Made by a program: the position numbers and the translations under genes. From Microbispora hainanensis (GTDB lineage Bacteria; Actinomycetota; Actinomycetes; Streptosporangiales; Streptosporangiaceae), in NCBI RefSeq assembly GCF_036186745.1, contig NZ_CP108086.1:4340001-4404000 (forward strand): a stretch of 64,000 nt of DNA, given 5' to 3'. Positions 26,609 through 34,813 of the stretch are shown one piece after another (within the stretch, counting starts at the first letter, position 1; each line of letters starts with the position of its first letter). The notes below the pieces were generated by a model, which was not told the DNA's origin, did not search any database, and saw nothing but the letters and a program-made list of their open reading frames with translations.

Positions 26609-26630
26609 GCCCGCCGGTTTCCCGGCGGGC
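26609..26630 (+). terminator. Hairpin terminator after ffh
   Basis: Perfect 9-bp stem GCCCGCCGG / CCGGCGGGC with a TTTC loop, 8 bp past the ffh stop. No U-tract. Confidence 0.7.
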
Positions 26631-26678
26631 CGCGGCGCGGTCAGGGCTCGTGTGCGGCCTCCTCGCTGTTCACGGGGT

Positions 26679-26842
26679 GTCCGCGGAGGTTCGCGTGCGG
26701 CGTCCACAGCGGTGGGGTCCGGAGAGGCCGCGCGGCGTTCACAGGAATGACGCGGCGTCCGCGGAGGTTCGCGTGCGGCGTCCACAGCGGTGGCGTCCGG
26801 AGAGGCCGCGCGGCGTTCACAGGGGTGACGCGGCGTCCGCGG
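26679..26842. repeat. 78-bp tandem direct repeat between ffh and the DUF4232 gene
   Basis: Two copies (26679-26756 and 26757-26834) differ at only a few positions, and a third starts at 26835 before breaking off. The unit begins GTCCGCGGAGGTTCGCGTGC. It lies in the short space between the convergent ends of ffh and the lipoprotein gene and has no supported coding function. Confidence 0.8.
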
Positions 26843-26881
26843 CGGCTCGCCCTGCTTTGTGCCGGGGCCGCTGTCGTCGTG

Positions 26882-27589
26882 TCAGAGGCTCGTGCCCGGG
26901 GCCATCGGCCTGGCGTCGATCCTGCCGTCGTCGCACACCGTCGCCTTGAACGGGACCTCCAGGTGCGCCACCTCGTCCGGCGGGATGATCATCAGCCGGG
27001 CCGAGGATGGGCAGCGGGTCTCGTGCCCGGTCGGCACCACGGTCCAGTGGAGCCGGGCGTGGGCGCTCGCCCCGGGACGCAGCGTGACCCGGTGCGGGGT
27101 GACGCTCTCGCGGCGGGTGCGCGTACGCAGCGCGTCCCCCCGGCCGTCGATCAGGACGAGCCCGACGAAGCCGTACACCCAGCAGGTCTTGCCCGACGTG
27201 TTGGTCAGCACGAGCGGGGCGTAGCGGTTGCCCGCCCCCGCGTCCTGCCGGCCCACACGGGCCCGCAAACCGGTCGTACGGCACCGCGCGGGGGCGGCGC
27301 CCGTGCTCCGTGCGGCCGTGGTCCGTGTGGCCGTGGTCCGTGTGCCGGCGCTTTGCGCCGCGGAGCCGTACCGGGCGGACATGGCGCTCGCGGCGGTGGC
27401 CCGGCCCGCGTCCGCGGCGGCCGCCGTTGTCGTGTGCTGGGTCGTGGTGGTGGTCGTGGTGGTGGTCGTGGTCCTGGCAGGGGGAGCGGCGGCGGCCGAG
27501 GGCGTCGTGCCCGTGCCGCAGCCGGCGGCCAGCAGGGCGAGGGCCGCCGCTCCGGCCGTGAGGGTGGTGTTCGTGATTCGCATGACCAT
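26882..27589 (-). CDS. DUF4232 domain lipoprotein
   Basis: 235-residue predicted lipoprotein: signal peptide with lipobox LLAAGC at about residues 18-23, an Ala/Thr low-complexity linker with eleven consecutive threonines, then a DUF4232 domain of about 130 residues (CRTTGLRARVG, LVLTNTSGKTCWVYGFVGL, HWTVVP, LMIIPPDEVAHLEVPF, CDDGRIDARPM). DUF4232 proteins are secreted actinobacterial proteins of unknown function with paired cysteines likely forming disulfides. The start is uncertain (ATG at 27589 or 27583; no good Shine-Dalgarno). The roughly 260 bp upstream, to rpsP, hold no recognised gene; they must include the divergent rpsP promoter. Confidence 0.8.
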   Translation of the reverse strand: MVMRITNTTLTAGAAALALLAAGCGTGTTPSAAAAPPARTTTTTTTTTTTQHTTTAAAADAGRATAASAMSARYGSAAQSAGTRTTATRTTAARSTGAAPARCRTTGLRARVGRQDAGAGNRYAPLVLTNTSGKTCWVYGFVGLVLIDGRGDALRTRTRRESVTPHRVTLRPGASAHARLHWTVVPTGHETRCPSSARLMIIPPDEVAHLEVPFKATVCDDGRIDARPMAPGTSL

Positions 27590-27848
27590 TGGACGGCGTG
27601 TGCACGCGATCAGTTCGCGCGCCCGTTCCGGAGGCATGGGCACATCCGTGCCGAAATCAGGGCGGCGATGGAACCGTCCTTTGCGGAGCATGGGGAATCA
27701 TCTGGCAGAATGTCAGGCTGGAACATCGTGGCCAGGCGGGTGCCCTCTCACCCCCGCCGGTCGCGCCTGTCCCTCGGGCGGGCTCCCATCGTGCCCCACT
27801 CGATGAGACACCGCTCACCCACGCTCTAATGCAGGAGAGACCACACCC

Positions 27849-28304
27849 GTGGCAGTCAAGATCAAGCTCAAGCGGCTCGGCATGATCCGCAACCCGCAGT
27901 ACCGCATCGTCGTCGCCGACGCCCGGAGCAAGCGGGACGGCCGTGCCATCGAGGAGATCGGCCTCTACCACCCGAAGGAGAACCCCTCGCGCATCGAGGT
28001 GAACTCCGAGCGGGTGCAGTACTGGCTGGGCGTCGGCGCGCAGCCGACCGACCCGGTCCTGAAGATCTTCAAGCTGACCGGCGACTGGCAGAAGTTCAAG
28101 GGCGAGCCCGCCCCCGCCACGCCGCTCCTGGTCGCCGAGCCCAAGCCGGACCGGCACGCGGCGTACGAGGCCGCCGCCAAGGAGTCGCTCTCGGGTGACA
28201 CCGGCGCCGCCGCCACCACGCCGAAGAAGGCCAGGAAGACCGTGAAGGCCGAAGAGACCGCCGAGGCCCCGGCCGCGGAGGAGAAGCCGGAAGGCGAGGC
28301 CTGA
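27849..28304 (+). CDS. rpsP: 30S ribosomal protein S16
   Basis: Small-subunit assembly protein. 151 residues: the S16 domain ([20 protein letters not shown]... [15 protein letters not shown]...[18 protein letters not shown]) covers about 1-85. A lysine/alanine/glutamate-rich extension of about 60 residues follows, common in actinobacteria. The GTG start follows GCAGGAGAGACCACACCC. First gene of the rpsP-khpA pair; khpA starts one base after the stop. Confidence 0.96.
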   Translation: MAVKIKLKRLGMIRNPQYRIVVADARSKRDGRAIEEIGLYHPKENPSRIEVNSERVQYWLGVGAQPTDPVLKIFKLTGDWQKFKGEPAPATPLLVAEPKPDRHAAYEAAAKESLSGDTGAAATTPKKARKTVKAEETAEAPAAEEKPEGEA

Positions 28305-28305
28305 G

Positions 28306-28548
28306 GTGCTCGAGGAGGCCCTCGAGCACCTGGTCAAGGGCATCGTCGAACATCCGGATGATGTCCGGGTCCGCGCGCGGCGCATCCGCACCGGGCGCGT
28401 TCTCGAGGTCCGGGTGCACCCCGACGACCTCGGCAAGGTCATCGGCCGTGGCGGACGTACGGCGAAGGCGTTGCGCACCGTGCTCAACGCGTTGTCGAAC
28501 GGCAAGTACGTGCGGATCGACCTGGTCGACCTGGAAGAGGCGCGCTGA
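28306..28548 (+). CDS. khpA: KH-domain RNA-binding protein KhpA
   Basis: 80-residue single KH domain protein with the GxxG loop in VIGRGGRTAKALRTVLNA. It binds RNA, in other bacteria together with KhpB. The GTG start is one base after the rpsP stop, and the position between rpsP and rimM is the standard one. Confidence 0.93.
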   Translation: MLEEALEHLVKGIVEHPDDVRVRARRIRTGRVLEVRVHPDDLGKVIGRGGRTAKALRTVLNALSNGKYVRIDLVDLEEAR

Positions 28549-28562
28549 GCCGAACGACGCGT

Positions 28563-28599
28563 CCGGGGGGCCCCGCATCGGGGTCCCCCGGCGTGTTTT
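28563..28599 (+). terminator. Rho-independent terminator after khpA
   Basis: A 12-bp stem (CCGGGGGGCCCC / GGGGTCCCCCGG, one G-U pair) with a GCATC loop is followed by CGTGTTTT. It separates rpsP-khpA from rimM-trmD and may be partial, tuning expression of downstream genes. Confidence 0.8.
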
Positions 28600-28683
28600 C
28601 CGGGTTCGAACCGGTCCGTCCCGGGCGGTTCGCAGTGACAGACGTGGCAGTCGCGTGGAAGCGGTAGCGGAGGTAGGCGACAA

Positions 28684-29199
28684 GTGCAGCTAGTCGTGGG
28701 CAGGATCGGCCGCCCGCACGGCGTGCGGGGCGAGGTCACGGTCGAGGTGCGCACCGACGAGCCCGACCTGCGCTTCGCTCCGGGTGCGACGCTGGCCACC
28801 GACCCGGCCTCGGCCGGTCCGCTGACGGTGGAGCGGGCCCGGTGGCACAAGGGCATCCTGCTGCTGACCCTGGCCGGAGTGGAGGGCAGGGACGCCGCGG
28901 AGGCGCTGCGCGGCACGCTGCTCGTCGTGGACTCCGCGGACCTGCCGCCGATCGAGGACCCCGACGAGTTCCACGACCACGAGCTGATCGGCCTGACGGT
29001 GGTCACCACCGAGGGGGAACGGGTCGGCGAGGTCAGCGACGTCCTCCACCACGGACAGGACCTGCTGGTGGTGGCCCGTCCCTCCCGCGACGAGGCGTAC
29101 GTGCCGTTCGTCAAGGCGCTCGTGCCCGAGATCGACCTCGGCAAGGGGATCCTCGTCGTCGACGCACCGCCCGGCCTGCTCGACGCCGAGGCCGAGTAG
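28684..29199 (+). CDS. rimM: Ribosome maturation factor RimM
   Basis: Assists 30S maturation near S19 and 16S helix 33. 171 residues: N-terminal RimM domain (VVGRIGRPHGVRGEVTVEVR) and C-terminal PRC barrel (IGLTVVTTEGERVGEV...FVKALVPEID). GTG start with GGAGGTAGG upstream. It is followed 10 bp later by trmD, the universal order. Confidence 0.96.
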   Translation: MQLVVGRIGRPHGVRGEVTVEVRTDEPDLRFAPGATLATDPASAGPLTVERARWHKGILLLTLAGVEGRDAAEALRGTLLVVDSADLPPIEDPDEFHDHELIGLTVVTTEGERVGEVSDVLHHGQDLLVVARPSRDEAYVPFVKALVPEIDLGKGILVVDAPPGLLDAEAE

Positions 29200-29209
29200 G
29201 GGGCCGCCG

Positions 29210-30079
29210 ATGCGCGTCGACATCATCTCGATCTTCCCCGAGTATTTCGCCCCGCTCGACGTCTCCCTCATGGGCAAGGCCCGCGAGCGCGGCATCCTCG
29301 ACATCCATCTCCACCAGCTCCGCGACTGGACGCACGACGTCCACAAGACCGTGGACGACACGCCGTACGGCGGCGGCCCCGGCATGGTGATGAAGCCGGA
29401 GGTCTGGGGCGAGGCCGTCGACGCGGTGATCGACGGCGGACGCGCCGCCCTCGGGGCGGACGCGCTGCCCCGGCTGATCGTCCCCACACCGAGCGGCCGG
29501 CCGTTCACCCAGGAAGTGGCGCTGGAGTACGCCGGGGAGCCGTGGCTGCTGTTCGCCCCGGCGCGCTACGAGGGCATCGACTCCCGTGTCGTCGCCGAGT
29601 ACGGCGAGCGGCTGCGCGCCGACGAGGTGAGCATCGGCGACTACGTCTTAGCCGGGGGAGAGGCGGCCGTCCTGGTGATGGTCGAGGCCGTGGGGAGGCT
29701 GCTGCCGGGCGTCCTCGGCAACGCGCGCTCCGTCGCCGACGACTCCTTCGCCCCGGGGGCCATGGCCAACCTGCTGGAAGGCCCCGTCTACACCAAGCCG
29801 CCCGTGTGGCGGGGGCACGAGGTGCCCGAGGTCCTGCTGTCGGGACACCACGGCAGGATCGCCCGCTGGCGGCGCGACGAGGCGCTGCGCCGTACGCTGG
29901 ACCGCAGGCCGGAACTGGTCGCCCGGCTCGACCGTGACGGCCTCGACAAGCACGACCGGCGCGTCATCGAGGAGTTCGAGGAACGCCTTGATGAGCGCCG
30001 TTCGGCCGCCTCCCAAAGCGCGTCTCCCACCGGAGTTCGCACCGCGTTTCGCGCGGAGCCGGAAGATATGGCAGACTGA
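29210..30079 (+). CDS. trmD: tRNA (guanine37-N1)-methyltransferase TrmD
   Basis: SAM-dependent SPOUT methyltransferase acting on G37 of tRNAs. 289 residues, slightly longer than usual at the C-terminus. Motifs MRVDIISIFPEYF, HDVHKTVDDTPYGGGPGMVM, the SAM knot segment ARYEGIDSRVVAEYGERL and DEVSIGDYVLAGGE, and PPVWRGHEVPEVLLSGHHG are all typical. A possible promoter for rplS may lie around its 3' end. Confidence 0.96.
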   Translation: MRVDIISIFPEYFAPLDVSLMGKARERGILDIHLHQLRDWTHDVHKTVDDTPYGGGPGMVMKPEVWGEAVDAVIDGGRAALGADALPRLIVPTPSGRPFTQEVALEYAGEPWLLFAPARYEGIDSRVVAEYGERLRADEVSIGDYVLAGGEAAVLVMVEAVGRLLPGVLGNARSVADDSFAPGAMANLLEGPVYTKPPVWRGHEVPEVLLSGHHGRIARWRRDEALRRTLDRRPELVARLDRDGLDKHDRRVIEEFEERLDERRSAASQSASPTGVRTAFRAEPEDMAD

Positions 30080-30102
30080 ATCGCTGCTGCCTACTTCTGC
30101 AT

Positions 30103-30120
30103 GGCCGGGTGCGCCCGGCC
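30103..30120 (+). other. Hairpin in the rplS leader
   Basis: Perfect 7-bp stem GGCCGGG / CCCGGCC with a TGCG loop in the 153-bp space between trmD and rplS. It could be a weak terminator or part of a leader controlling L19; nothing more can be said. Confidence 0.45.
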
Positions 30121-30232
30121 GAACACGGCAGACAAGACGTATCAAGCCAAGCACGCGTGTCCCCCTCGTCGCCGCGCCCTCGGGCCGGCCGGGTGGACCT
30201 CCGCGTGCCCATGTCAATGAGGAACCGCCGCC

Positions 30233-30598
30233 ATGCACACGCAGATCCAGGAGATCGAGAAGGCTGCCCTTCGCAGCGACGTACCGGCCTTCCGCCCGGG
30301 TGACACGCTGGAGGTCCACGTCCGCGTCGTCGAGGGCAACCGGTCCCGCATCCAGGTGTTCAAGGGCTTCGTCCTGCGCCGCCAGGGCGGTGGCATCCGT
30401 GAGACGTTCACGGTCCGCAAGGTCAGCTACGGCGTCGGCGTCGAGCGCACCTTCCCGGTTCACAGCCCCGTGATCGAGAAGATCACCGTCGTGACCCGCG
30501 GTGACGTCCGCCGGGCCAAGCTGTACTACATGCGTGACCTGCGCGGAAAGGCCGCCCGCATCCGCGAGAAGCGCGAGGCGCAGCCGGCCGCCAAGTAA
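30233..30598 (+). CDS. rplS: 50S ribosomal protein L19
   Basis: 121-residue L19, at the 30S-50S interface. [41 protein letters not shown] and [20 protein letters not shown] are diagnostic. The ATG follows a GAGGAACCGCC stretch. A strong terminator follows. Confidence 0.97.
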   Translation: MHTQIQEIEKAALRSDVPAFRPGDTLEVHVRVVEGNRSRIQVFKGFVLRRQGGGIRETFTVRKVSYGVGVERTFPVHSPVIEKITVVTRGDVRRAKLYYMRDLRGKAARIREKREAQPAAK

Positions 30599-30612
30599 GG
30601 CTTTGGAGATCG

Positions 30613-30647
30613 TGGTCCGCGCCCCAGGCGCGGGCCACTTTCTTTTT
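30613..30647 (+). terminator. Rho-independent terminator after rplS
   Basis: An 11-bp stem TGGTCCGCGCC / GGCGCGGGCCA (one G-U pair, CCA loop) is followed by CTTTCTTTTT, one of the few canonical U-tract terminators in the window. Confidence 0.88.
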
Positions 30648-30706
30648 GCCGGTGATGCGGTGTCCCCGGCGCCCGCCGTCGCGGACATCATCTAGGCTCA
30701 GCAGCG

Positions 30707-31561
30707 ATGACTAGCGAGGGACAGGGGCCGGGCACGCGCAGCCCTGCCGAGGACGGGGTGGACGTGGTCGCCGAAGACGTCAAGCAGAACGCCGAGGACG
30801 GGAAGAAGAAAGGCTCGTTCTGGCGGGAGTTGCCCGTCCTGATCGTGGTCGCCCTCGCCCTTGCCCTGCTGATCAAGTCTTTCGTGGTCCAGGCGTTCTA
30901 CATCCCGTCCGAGTCGATGGAGGACACGCTCCTCATCAACGACCGGGTGCTGGTGAACAAGCTGGTCTACCACGTACGCGACATCGAGCGCGGCGACATC
31001 GTGGTGTTCTCCGGTGTGGACTCCTGGGACCCCGAGGTGAAGCTCGAAGAGCCGTCCAACCCCATCTCGGCCGCGCTTCGCTGGCTCGGCACCGCGTTCG
31101 GCGTCGTGCCGGGGGAGAAGGACTACATCAAGCGGGTCATCGGCGTTCCGGGCGACAAGGTCAAGTGCTGCGACGCGCAGGGCCGGGTCACGGTGAACGG
31201 CGTGCCGCTGAACGAGAAGTCGTACCTCTATCCCGGCGACGAGCCGTCCGGGCGCGAGTTCGAGGTCACCGTCCCGCCGGACCGCCTGTGGGTGATGGGC
31301 GACCACCGCTCGGTGTCCTGGGACTCCCGCTTGCACATGGGCGACCCGGGCGGCGGCACCATTCCGGCCGACAAGGTGATCGGCCGCGCGTTCGTCATCG
31401 TCTGGCCGTTCAACCGGGCCAAGATCCTGCCGATTCCGGAGACGTTCGCGCAGCCGGCGCTCCAGGTGGCCCTCGGGTCCGCGCCGTTCGTCGCGGGCTT
31501 CGCGGGAGCCGTGCCGCTGGTGGCCCTGCGCCGCCGGCTGGTGAGGCGACGTAGGACGTGA
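30707..31561 (+). CDS. lepB: Type I signal peptidase (first copy)
   Basis: Membrane serine protease that removes signal peptides outside the cell membrane. 284 residues: acidic N-terminus, TM about 41-60, catalytic Ser70 in YIPSESMEDT, catalytic Lys142 in DYIKRVIGVPGDKV, and the box GDHRSVSWDSR. A second TM lies near the C-terminus (about 253-273), followed by RRRLVRRRRT, so it spans the membrane twice. Its last bases overlap the second copy (GTGA). Confidence 0.94.
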   Translation: MTSEGQGPGTRSPAEDGVDVVAEDVKQNAEDGKKKGSFWRELPVLIVVALALALLIKSFVVQAFYIPSESMEDTLLINDRVLVNKLVYHVRDIERGDIVVFSGVDSWDPEVKLEEPSNPISAALRWLGTAFGVVPGEKDYIKRVIGVPGDKVKCCDAQGRVTVNGVPLNEKSYLYPGDEPSGREFEVTVPPDRLWVMGDHRSVSWDSRLHMGDPGGGTIPADKVIGRAFVIVWPFNRAKILPIPETFAQPALQVALGSAPFVAGFAGAVPLVALRRRLVRRRRT

Positions 31562-32313
31562 CAGAGCCGGAGGAACCAGCCGTGGGAGAGTCCGACGAGA
31601 GTCGCTTAGACACCGCGGAGCCGGCCGGGTCCGCGGACCGCGCCCCGGAAGAGCCGGCGAAACCGAAGGAATCGGCGGAGCCGGCGGCGACGGGCGGGGC
31701 GGAGGAGAACGAGGGGGCCGCCGCGGGGAAGAAGGACCGGGCCGCGAAGAAGAAGCGCTCCGGCCTTCTCGAGACCCTCGCGTACGTGCTCGGCGGGGTC
31801 GTCGTCGCCCTGCTGGTGCACACCTTCCTGCTGCAGTCGTTCTGGATCCCGTCGGAGTCGATGCAGAACACGCTCCTGGTCAACGACTACGTGGTGGTCA
31901 ACAAGCTCGCGTACAAGTTCGGGCCGGTGGAGCGCGGCGACATCGTGGTCTTCAAGGGATGGAACGGCGAGGACACGATCAAGCGGGTGATCGGGGTGGG
32001 CGGCGACCACGTGAAGTGCTGCGACGCCAAGCAGCGCATCACCGTGAACGGGACGCCGCTGGACGAGGACAAGTACCTCTATCCCGGGGCCAAGCCCTCC
32101 GACCGTGAGTTCGACATAACGGTCCCCAAGGGGCGGCTGTGGCTGATGGGCGACCACCGGAACAACTCGGCGGACTCGCGCTTCTACACCGACGACGGGC
32201 ACCAGGGCACGATCTCCGAAGACGATGTCACCGGGCGGGCGTTCCTGCGCTACTGGCCGCTGAACCGGATCTCGATCCTCTCCCGGCCCGGCACTTTCTC
32301 CGCCGTACGCTGA
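31558..32313 (+). CDS. lepB: Type I signal peptidase (second copy)
   Basis: 251-residue paralog with a long charged, disordered N-terminus (about 68 residues rich in Glu, Ala and Lys). TM is about 75-92, catalytic Ser101 in WIPSESMQNT, Lys142 in DTIKRVIGVGGDHV, and GDHRNNSADSR. The C-terminal TM of the first copy is missing. The GTG start overlaps the first gene, so both are made together; tandem signal peptidases at this locus are usual in actinomycetes (four in Streptomyces). Confidence 0.94.
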   Translation: MTEPEEPAVGESDESRLDTAEPAGSADRAPEEPAKPKESAEPAATGGAEENEGAAAGKKDRAAKKKRSGLLETLAYVLGGVVVALLVHTFLLQSFWIPSESMQNTLLVNDYVVVNKLAYKFGPVERGDIVVFKGWNGEDTIKRVIGVGGDHVKCCDAKQRITVNGTPLDEDKYLYPGAKPSDREFDITVPKGRLWLMGDHRNNSADSRFYTDDGHQGTISEDDVTGRAFLRYWPLNRISILSRPGTFSAVR

Positions 32314-32391
32314 TCTCACCTGCGGCTTTGCCGTCGGTGGTGGTTTCGGCCGTATCGCCGGTCCCGAATGGGGCGTAATCTGCTTGTCGTC

Positions 32392-33117
32392 ATGACAGCT
32401 GCCTATCGCCCGCGCCCGAGCGTCGTACGACGGGACTCCGGACTCTACGGCTATGAGCGGGCCCTGGCCCGGCGGGGGTTCACGCCGGTCGCCGGGGTGG
32501 ACGAGGCCGGTCGCGGCGCCTGCGCCGGGCCGCTGGTCGTCGCCGCGGTCGTGCTGGGGCGGGAGATCGACGGGCTGAGCGACTCCAAGCTCCTGACCGA
32601 GGCCGTGCGCGAGCGCCTCTACGAGCGGATCACGGCGACCGCCCGGGCCGTGAGCGTGGTCGTGATCCCACCGGAGGAGATCGACTCGCGCGGCCTGCAC
32701 AAGTGCAACATCGCGGGGATGCGGCGGGCCGTGGCCGGGCTGGGGATCGATCCCGGCTACGTCCTCGTGGACGGCTTCCCGGTGGCGGGGCTGCCCGCGC
32801 CGTCGCTGGCGGTGTGGAAGGGCGACCAGGTCGCCGCGTGCGTGGCGGCGGCCTCGATCGTGGCGAAGGTGACGAGGGACCGGCTGATGCACGGTCTCGA
32901 CGAGGTTTATCCGCAGTACGGCTTCGCCCTGCACAAGGGCTACGTGACGCCCGGACATCGGCGGGCGCTGGCGCGGCATGGGCCGTGCCCTCACCATCGG
33001 TTCTCGTTCGTGACGGTGGCCAGGGTGACTCGTGGGACAAGGATCCCGGCCGGGGGCCTGTGGACGGGGCAGGATGAGGACATGCGCGAGAATGAGGTTA
33101 AGACCGGTGTCGTCTGA
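32392..33117 (+). CDS. rnhB: Ribonuclease HII
   Basis: Cleaves the RNA strand of RNA-DNA hybrids and single ribonucleotides in DNA. 241 residues from the ATG at 32392, chosen because [15 protein letters not shown] matches the family better than an upstream ATG at 32368. The catalytic DEAGRG motif lies in [15 protein letters not shown], with later acidic residues in SDSKLL and VLVDGFPV. The C-terminus (about 25 residues after VTVARVTRG) is a variable tail. Confidence 0.93.
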   Translation: MTAAYRPRPSVVRRDSGLYGYERALARRGFTPVAGVDEAGRGACAGPLVVAAVVLGREIDGLSDSKLLTEAVRERLYERITATARAVSVVVIPPEEIDSRGLHKCNIAGMRRAVAGLGIDPGYVLVDGFPVAGLPAPSLAVWKGDQVAACVAAASIVAKVTRDRLMHGLDEVYPQYGFALHKGYVTPGHRRALARHGPCPHHRFSFVTVARVTRGTRIPAGGLWTGQDEDMRENEVKTGVV

Positions 33118-33171
33118 ACGGGTCGGCCTCGACGGTGGGTTCCCGACGGGGAGTGGAAGAGGAGGACCGGG

Positions 33172-33495
33172 ATGAGCGCGGAAGATCTCGAAAAGTACGA
33201 GACCGAGATGGAGCTGCAGCTCTACCGGGAGTACCGCGATGTGGTCGGCCTGTTCACGTACGTGGTCGAGACCGAGCGGCGCTTCTATCTCACCAACTCC
33301 GTCGATCTCGACGTCCGCACCGCGGAGAACGGCGATGTCTTCTTCGACGTGAAGATGCAGGACGCCTGGGTCTGGGACATGTATCGCCCGGCCCGCTTCG
33401 TGAAGAACGTGCGGGTGGTGACCTTCAAGGACGTCAACATCGAGGAACTGGCCAAGCCCGACCTCGAGATGCCCAAGGAGGGCTTCTCGAGCTGA
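33172..33495 (+). CDS. DUF2469 family protein
   Basis: 107-residue actinobacterial protein of unknown function, very well conserved (SAEDLEKYETEMELQLYREY, FYLTNSVDLDVR, DAWVWDMYRPARFVKNVRVV). GAGGAGGACCGGG precedes the ATG. It usually sits directly before yraN; here about 2.5 kb carrying an M23 gene and a recombinase intervenes. Confidence 0.95.
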   Translation: MSAEDLEKYETEMELQLYREYRDVVGLFTYVVETERRFYLTNSVDLDVRTAENGDVFFDVKMQDAWVWDMYRPARFVKNVRVVTFKDVNIEELAKPDLEMPKEGFSS

Positions 33496-33509
33496 TCGTG
33501 CGCGGTCTG

Positions 33510-33528
33510 TCCACAGAACGACGTTCGG
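33510..33528 (+). repeat. Left copy of a 19-bp sequence bounding the M23/xerC block
   Basis: TCCACAGAACGACGTTCGG (33510-33528) differs at one base from 35990-36008. The wider 34-bp contexts also resemble each other (about 26 of 34 positions). Each copy holds a GAAC-n3-GTTC dyad. Confidence 0.6.
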
Positions 33529-33550
33529 CCGCTCGGCGTGAGCTTCAGGG

Positions 33551-34510
33551 GTGCATCGTCGTGGCATGCGTCTCGTCGCGTACGTGCTCGTCCTGGCGCT
33601 GCTGACCGCGGCTTCCGATCGGTTGTCCGGCGCCGTCCGGCCCGTAGCCGCCAAAGGCTCCCCGGAACCGTCCACGGGGCCGTACGCGGTCGCGTCGGCG
33701 AGTGCGCCCCCGCCCACGGATCCGCTGCCGGCCGGGGCGCCCAGGTCTGCGGACGCATCGCCGAGGAGGGCATCGCGATCCGCGGGCGCTGGAACGGCCG
33801 GACCGGCTCGATCCAACGGGCCGGCAGGCGGATCGCCGGACCAGGCCCAGGCCGACGTGCCGCTGTGGACGACCCTCTCTGCTTCTGCCGGGAGGGCCCG
33901 CCCTGGTTCCGGCGGGACGGCCCGCTCTGGGGTGGCCGTCCGACCTGCTGGGGCCGCGCAACCGGTGGGGGCGGTCGCGCCGGACGTGCTGGGGTCGATG
34001 GGGCCGCCAGGGGTGGCCGTCCGCTCTTCTGGGGCCGGGCGGCCGGTGGGGACGGTTCCGCCGGACCCGATGGGGCCTCCTGGGGAGGCGTCCGGCTGGC
34101 GCTGGCCGCTTTCCGGGCCCGCACGTCCGACGAGGCGCTTCGATCCGCCCCCGCAGCGGTGGCTGGCCGGTCACCGTGGTGTGGACCTGGCCGCGCGGCC
34201 CGGAGACAAGGTCGTGGCCGCCGGACCGGGAATCGTCGGTCTGGCGGAGCGGGTCGCAGGCCGCGGGGTCGTGACGATCTCGCACTCCGACGGCCTGCGG
34301 ACCACCTATCTGCCCGTCCGAGCCTTGGTCAGGCCTGGTGAGGCCGTCACGGCAGGTCAGGTCATCGGCGTCGTCGAGGAGAACGCCGCCGCTCACTGCA
34401 CTGCTCCCTGCCTGCACTGGGGGCTCCTGCGCGGCCGTCTCTACCTGGACCCGCTCCTGCTGTTCGGCCGGGGGCAGGTCCGTCTCCTGCCCCGCTGGCC
34501 CGTCGGCTGA
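33551..34510 (+). CDS. Secreted M23-family (LytM-like) peptidoglycan hydrolase homolog
   Basis: 319 residues: signal peptide/membrane anchor at about 1-30 (MRLVAYVLVLALLTAASD), a 150-residue Pro/Gly/Ala/Ser-rich spacer, and a C-terminal peptidase M23 domain of about 120 residues with HRGVDLAARPGDKVVAAGPG. The HxxxD metal motif is kept, but the expected HxH is CLH in APCLHWGLLRG, so one zinc ligand is a cysteine or the protein is catalytically inactive. Starts at GTG 33551 or ATG 33566 are both possible. The final codons (GQVRLLPRWPVG) form the first unit of an 85-bp tandem repeat that continues past the stop. Confidence 0.85.
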   Translation: MHRRGMRLVAYVLVLALLTAASDRLSGAVRPVAAKGSPEPSTGPYAVASASAPPPTDPLPAGAPRSADASPRRASRSAGAGTAGPARSNGPAGGSPDQAQADVPLWTTLSASAGRARPGSGGTARSGVAVRPAGAAQPVGAVAPDVLGSMGPPGVAVRSSGAGRPVGTVPPDPMGPPGEASGWRWPLSGPARPTRRFDPPPQRWLAGHRGVDLAARPGDKVVAAGPGIVGLAERVAGRGVVTISHSDGLRTTYLPVRALVRPGEAVTAGQVIGVVEENAAAHCTAPCLHWGLLRGRLYLDPLLLFGRGQVRLLPRWPVG

Positions 34511-34730
34511 GCAGCCCGCCGGGCGTCGCGACGACGCGGGGCTCGTAACTCGGGCCGGGCAGGTCCGTCTCCTGCCCCGCTGGCCGCCCGGCTGAGTCCG
34601 CTGGGCGTCGCGATGAGGGGAAGCCCGTAACAACCCGGGGCGGAGCAGGTCCGTCTCCTGCCTCGCCGACTGAGCAGCCCGCCGGGCGTCGCGACGACCG
34701 GGAGGCCCGTGGCAGCCCGGGCCGGGGGCG
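34474..34730. repeat. 85/86-bp tandem repeat overlapping the end of the M23 gene
   Basis: Three units start at 34474, 34559 and 34645 with GCAGGTCCGTCTCCTGCC. The first is coding (end of the M23 gene), the others are not. Each unit contains a short self-complementary GCAGG...CCTGC element. The rest of the gap to 34813 holds a second low-complexity array of GTGCTGTGCT(T/C) elements (about 34740-34815). Confidence 0.8.
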
Positions 34731-34813
34731 CGTGATCGAGTGCTGTGCCCAGGCGCGCTGCTCAAGGGCTGTGCTCGGGCACTGTGCTTGGGTGCTGTGC
34801 TTGGGTGCTGTGC

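Noticed and set aside
26747..27829. 360-residue + strand frame opposite the DUF4232 lipoprotein
   Set aside because: Low-complexity Gly/Arg/Ala translation. The minus-strand frame has a signal peptide, lipobox and a DUF4232 pattern.
33510..33528. LexA/SOS box at the GAACGACGTTC element
   Set aside because: Actinobacterial SOS boxes need GAAC-n4-GTTC; here and at 35997-36007 the spacer is three bases.
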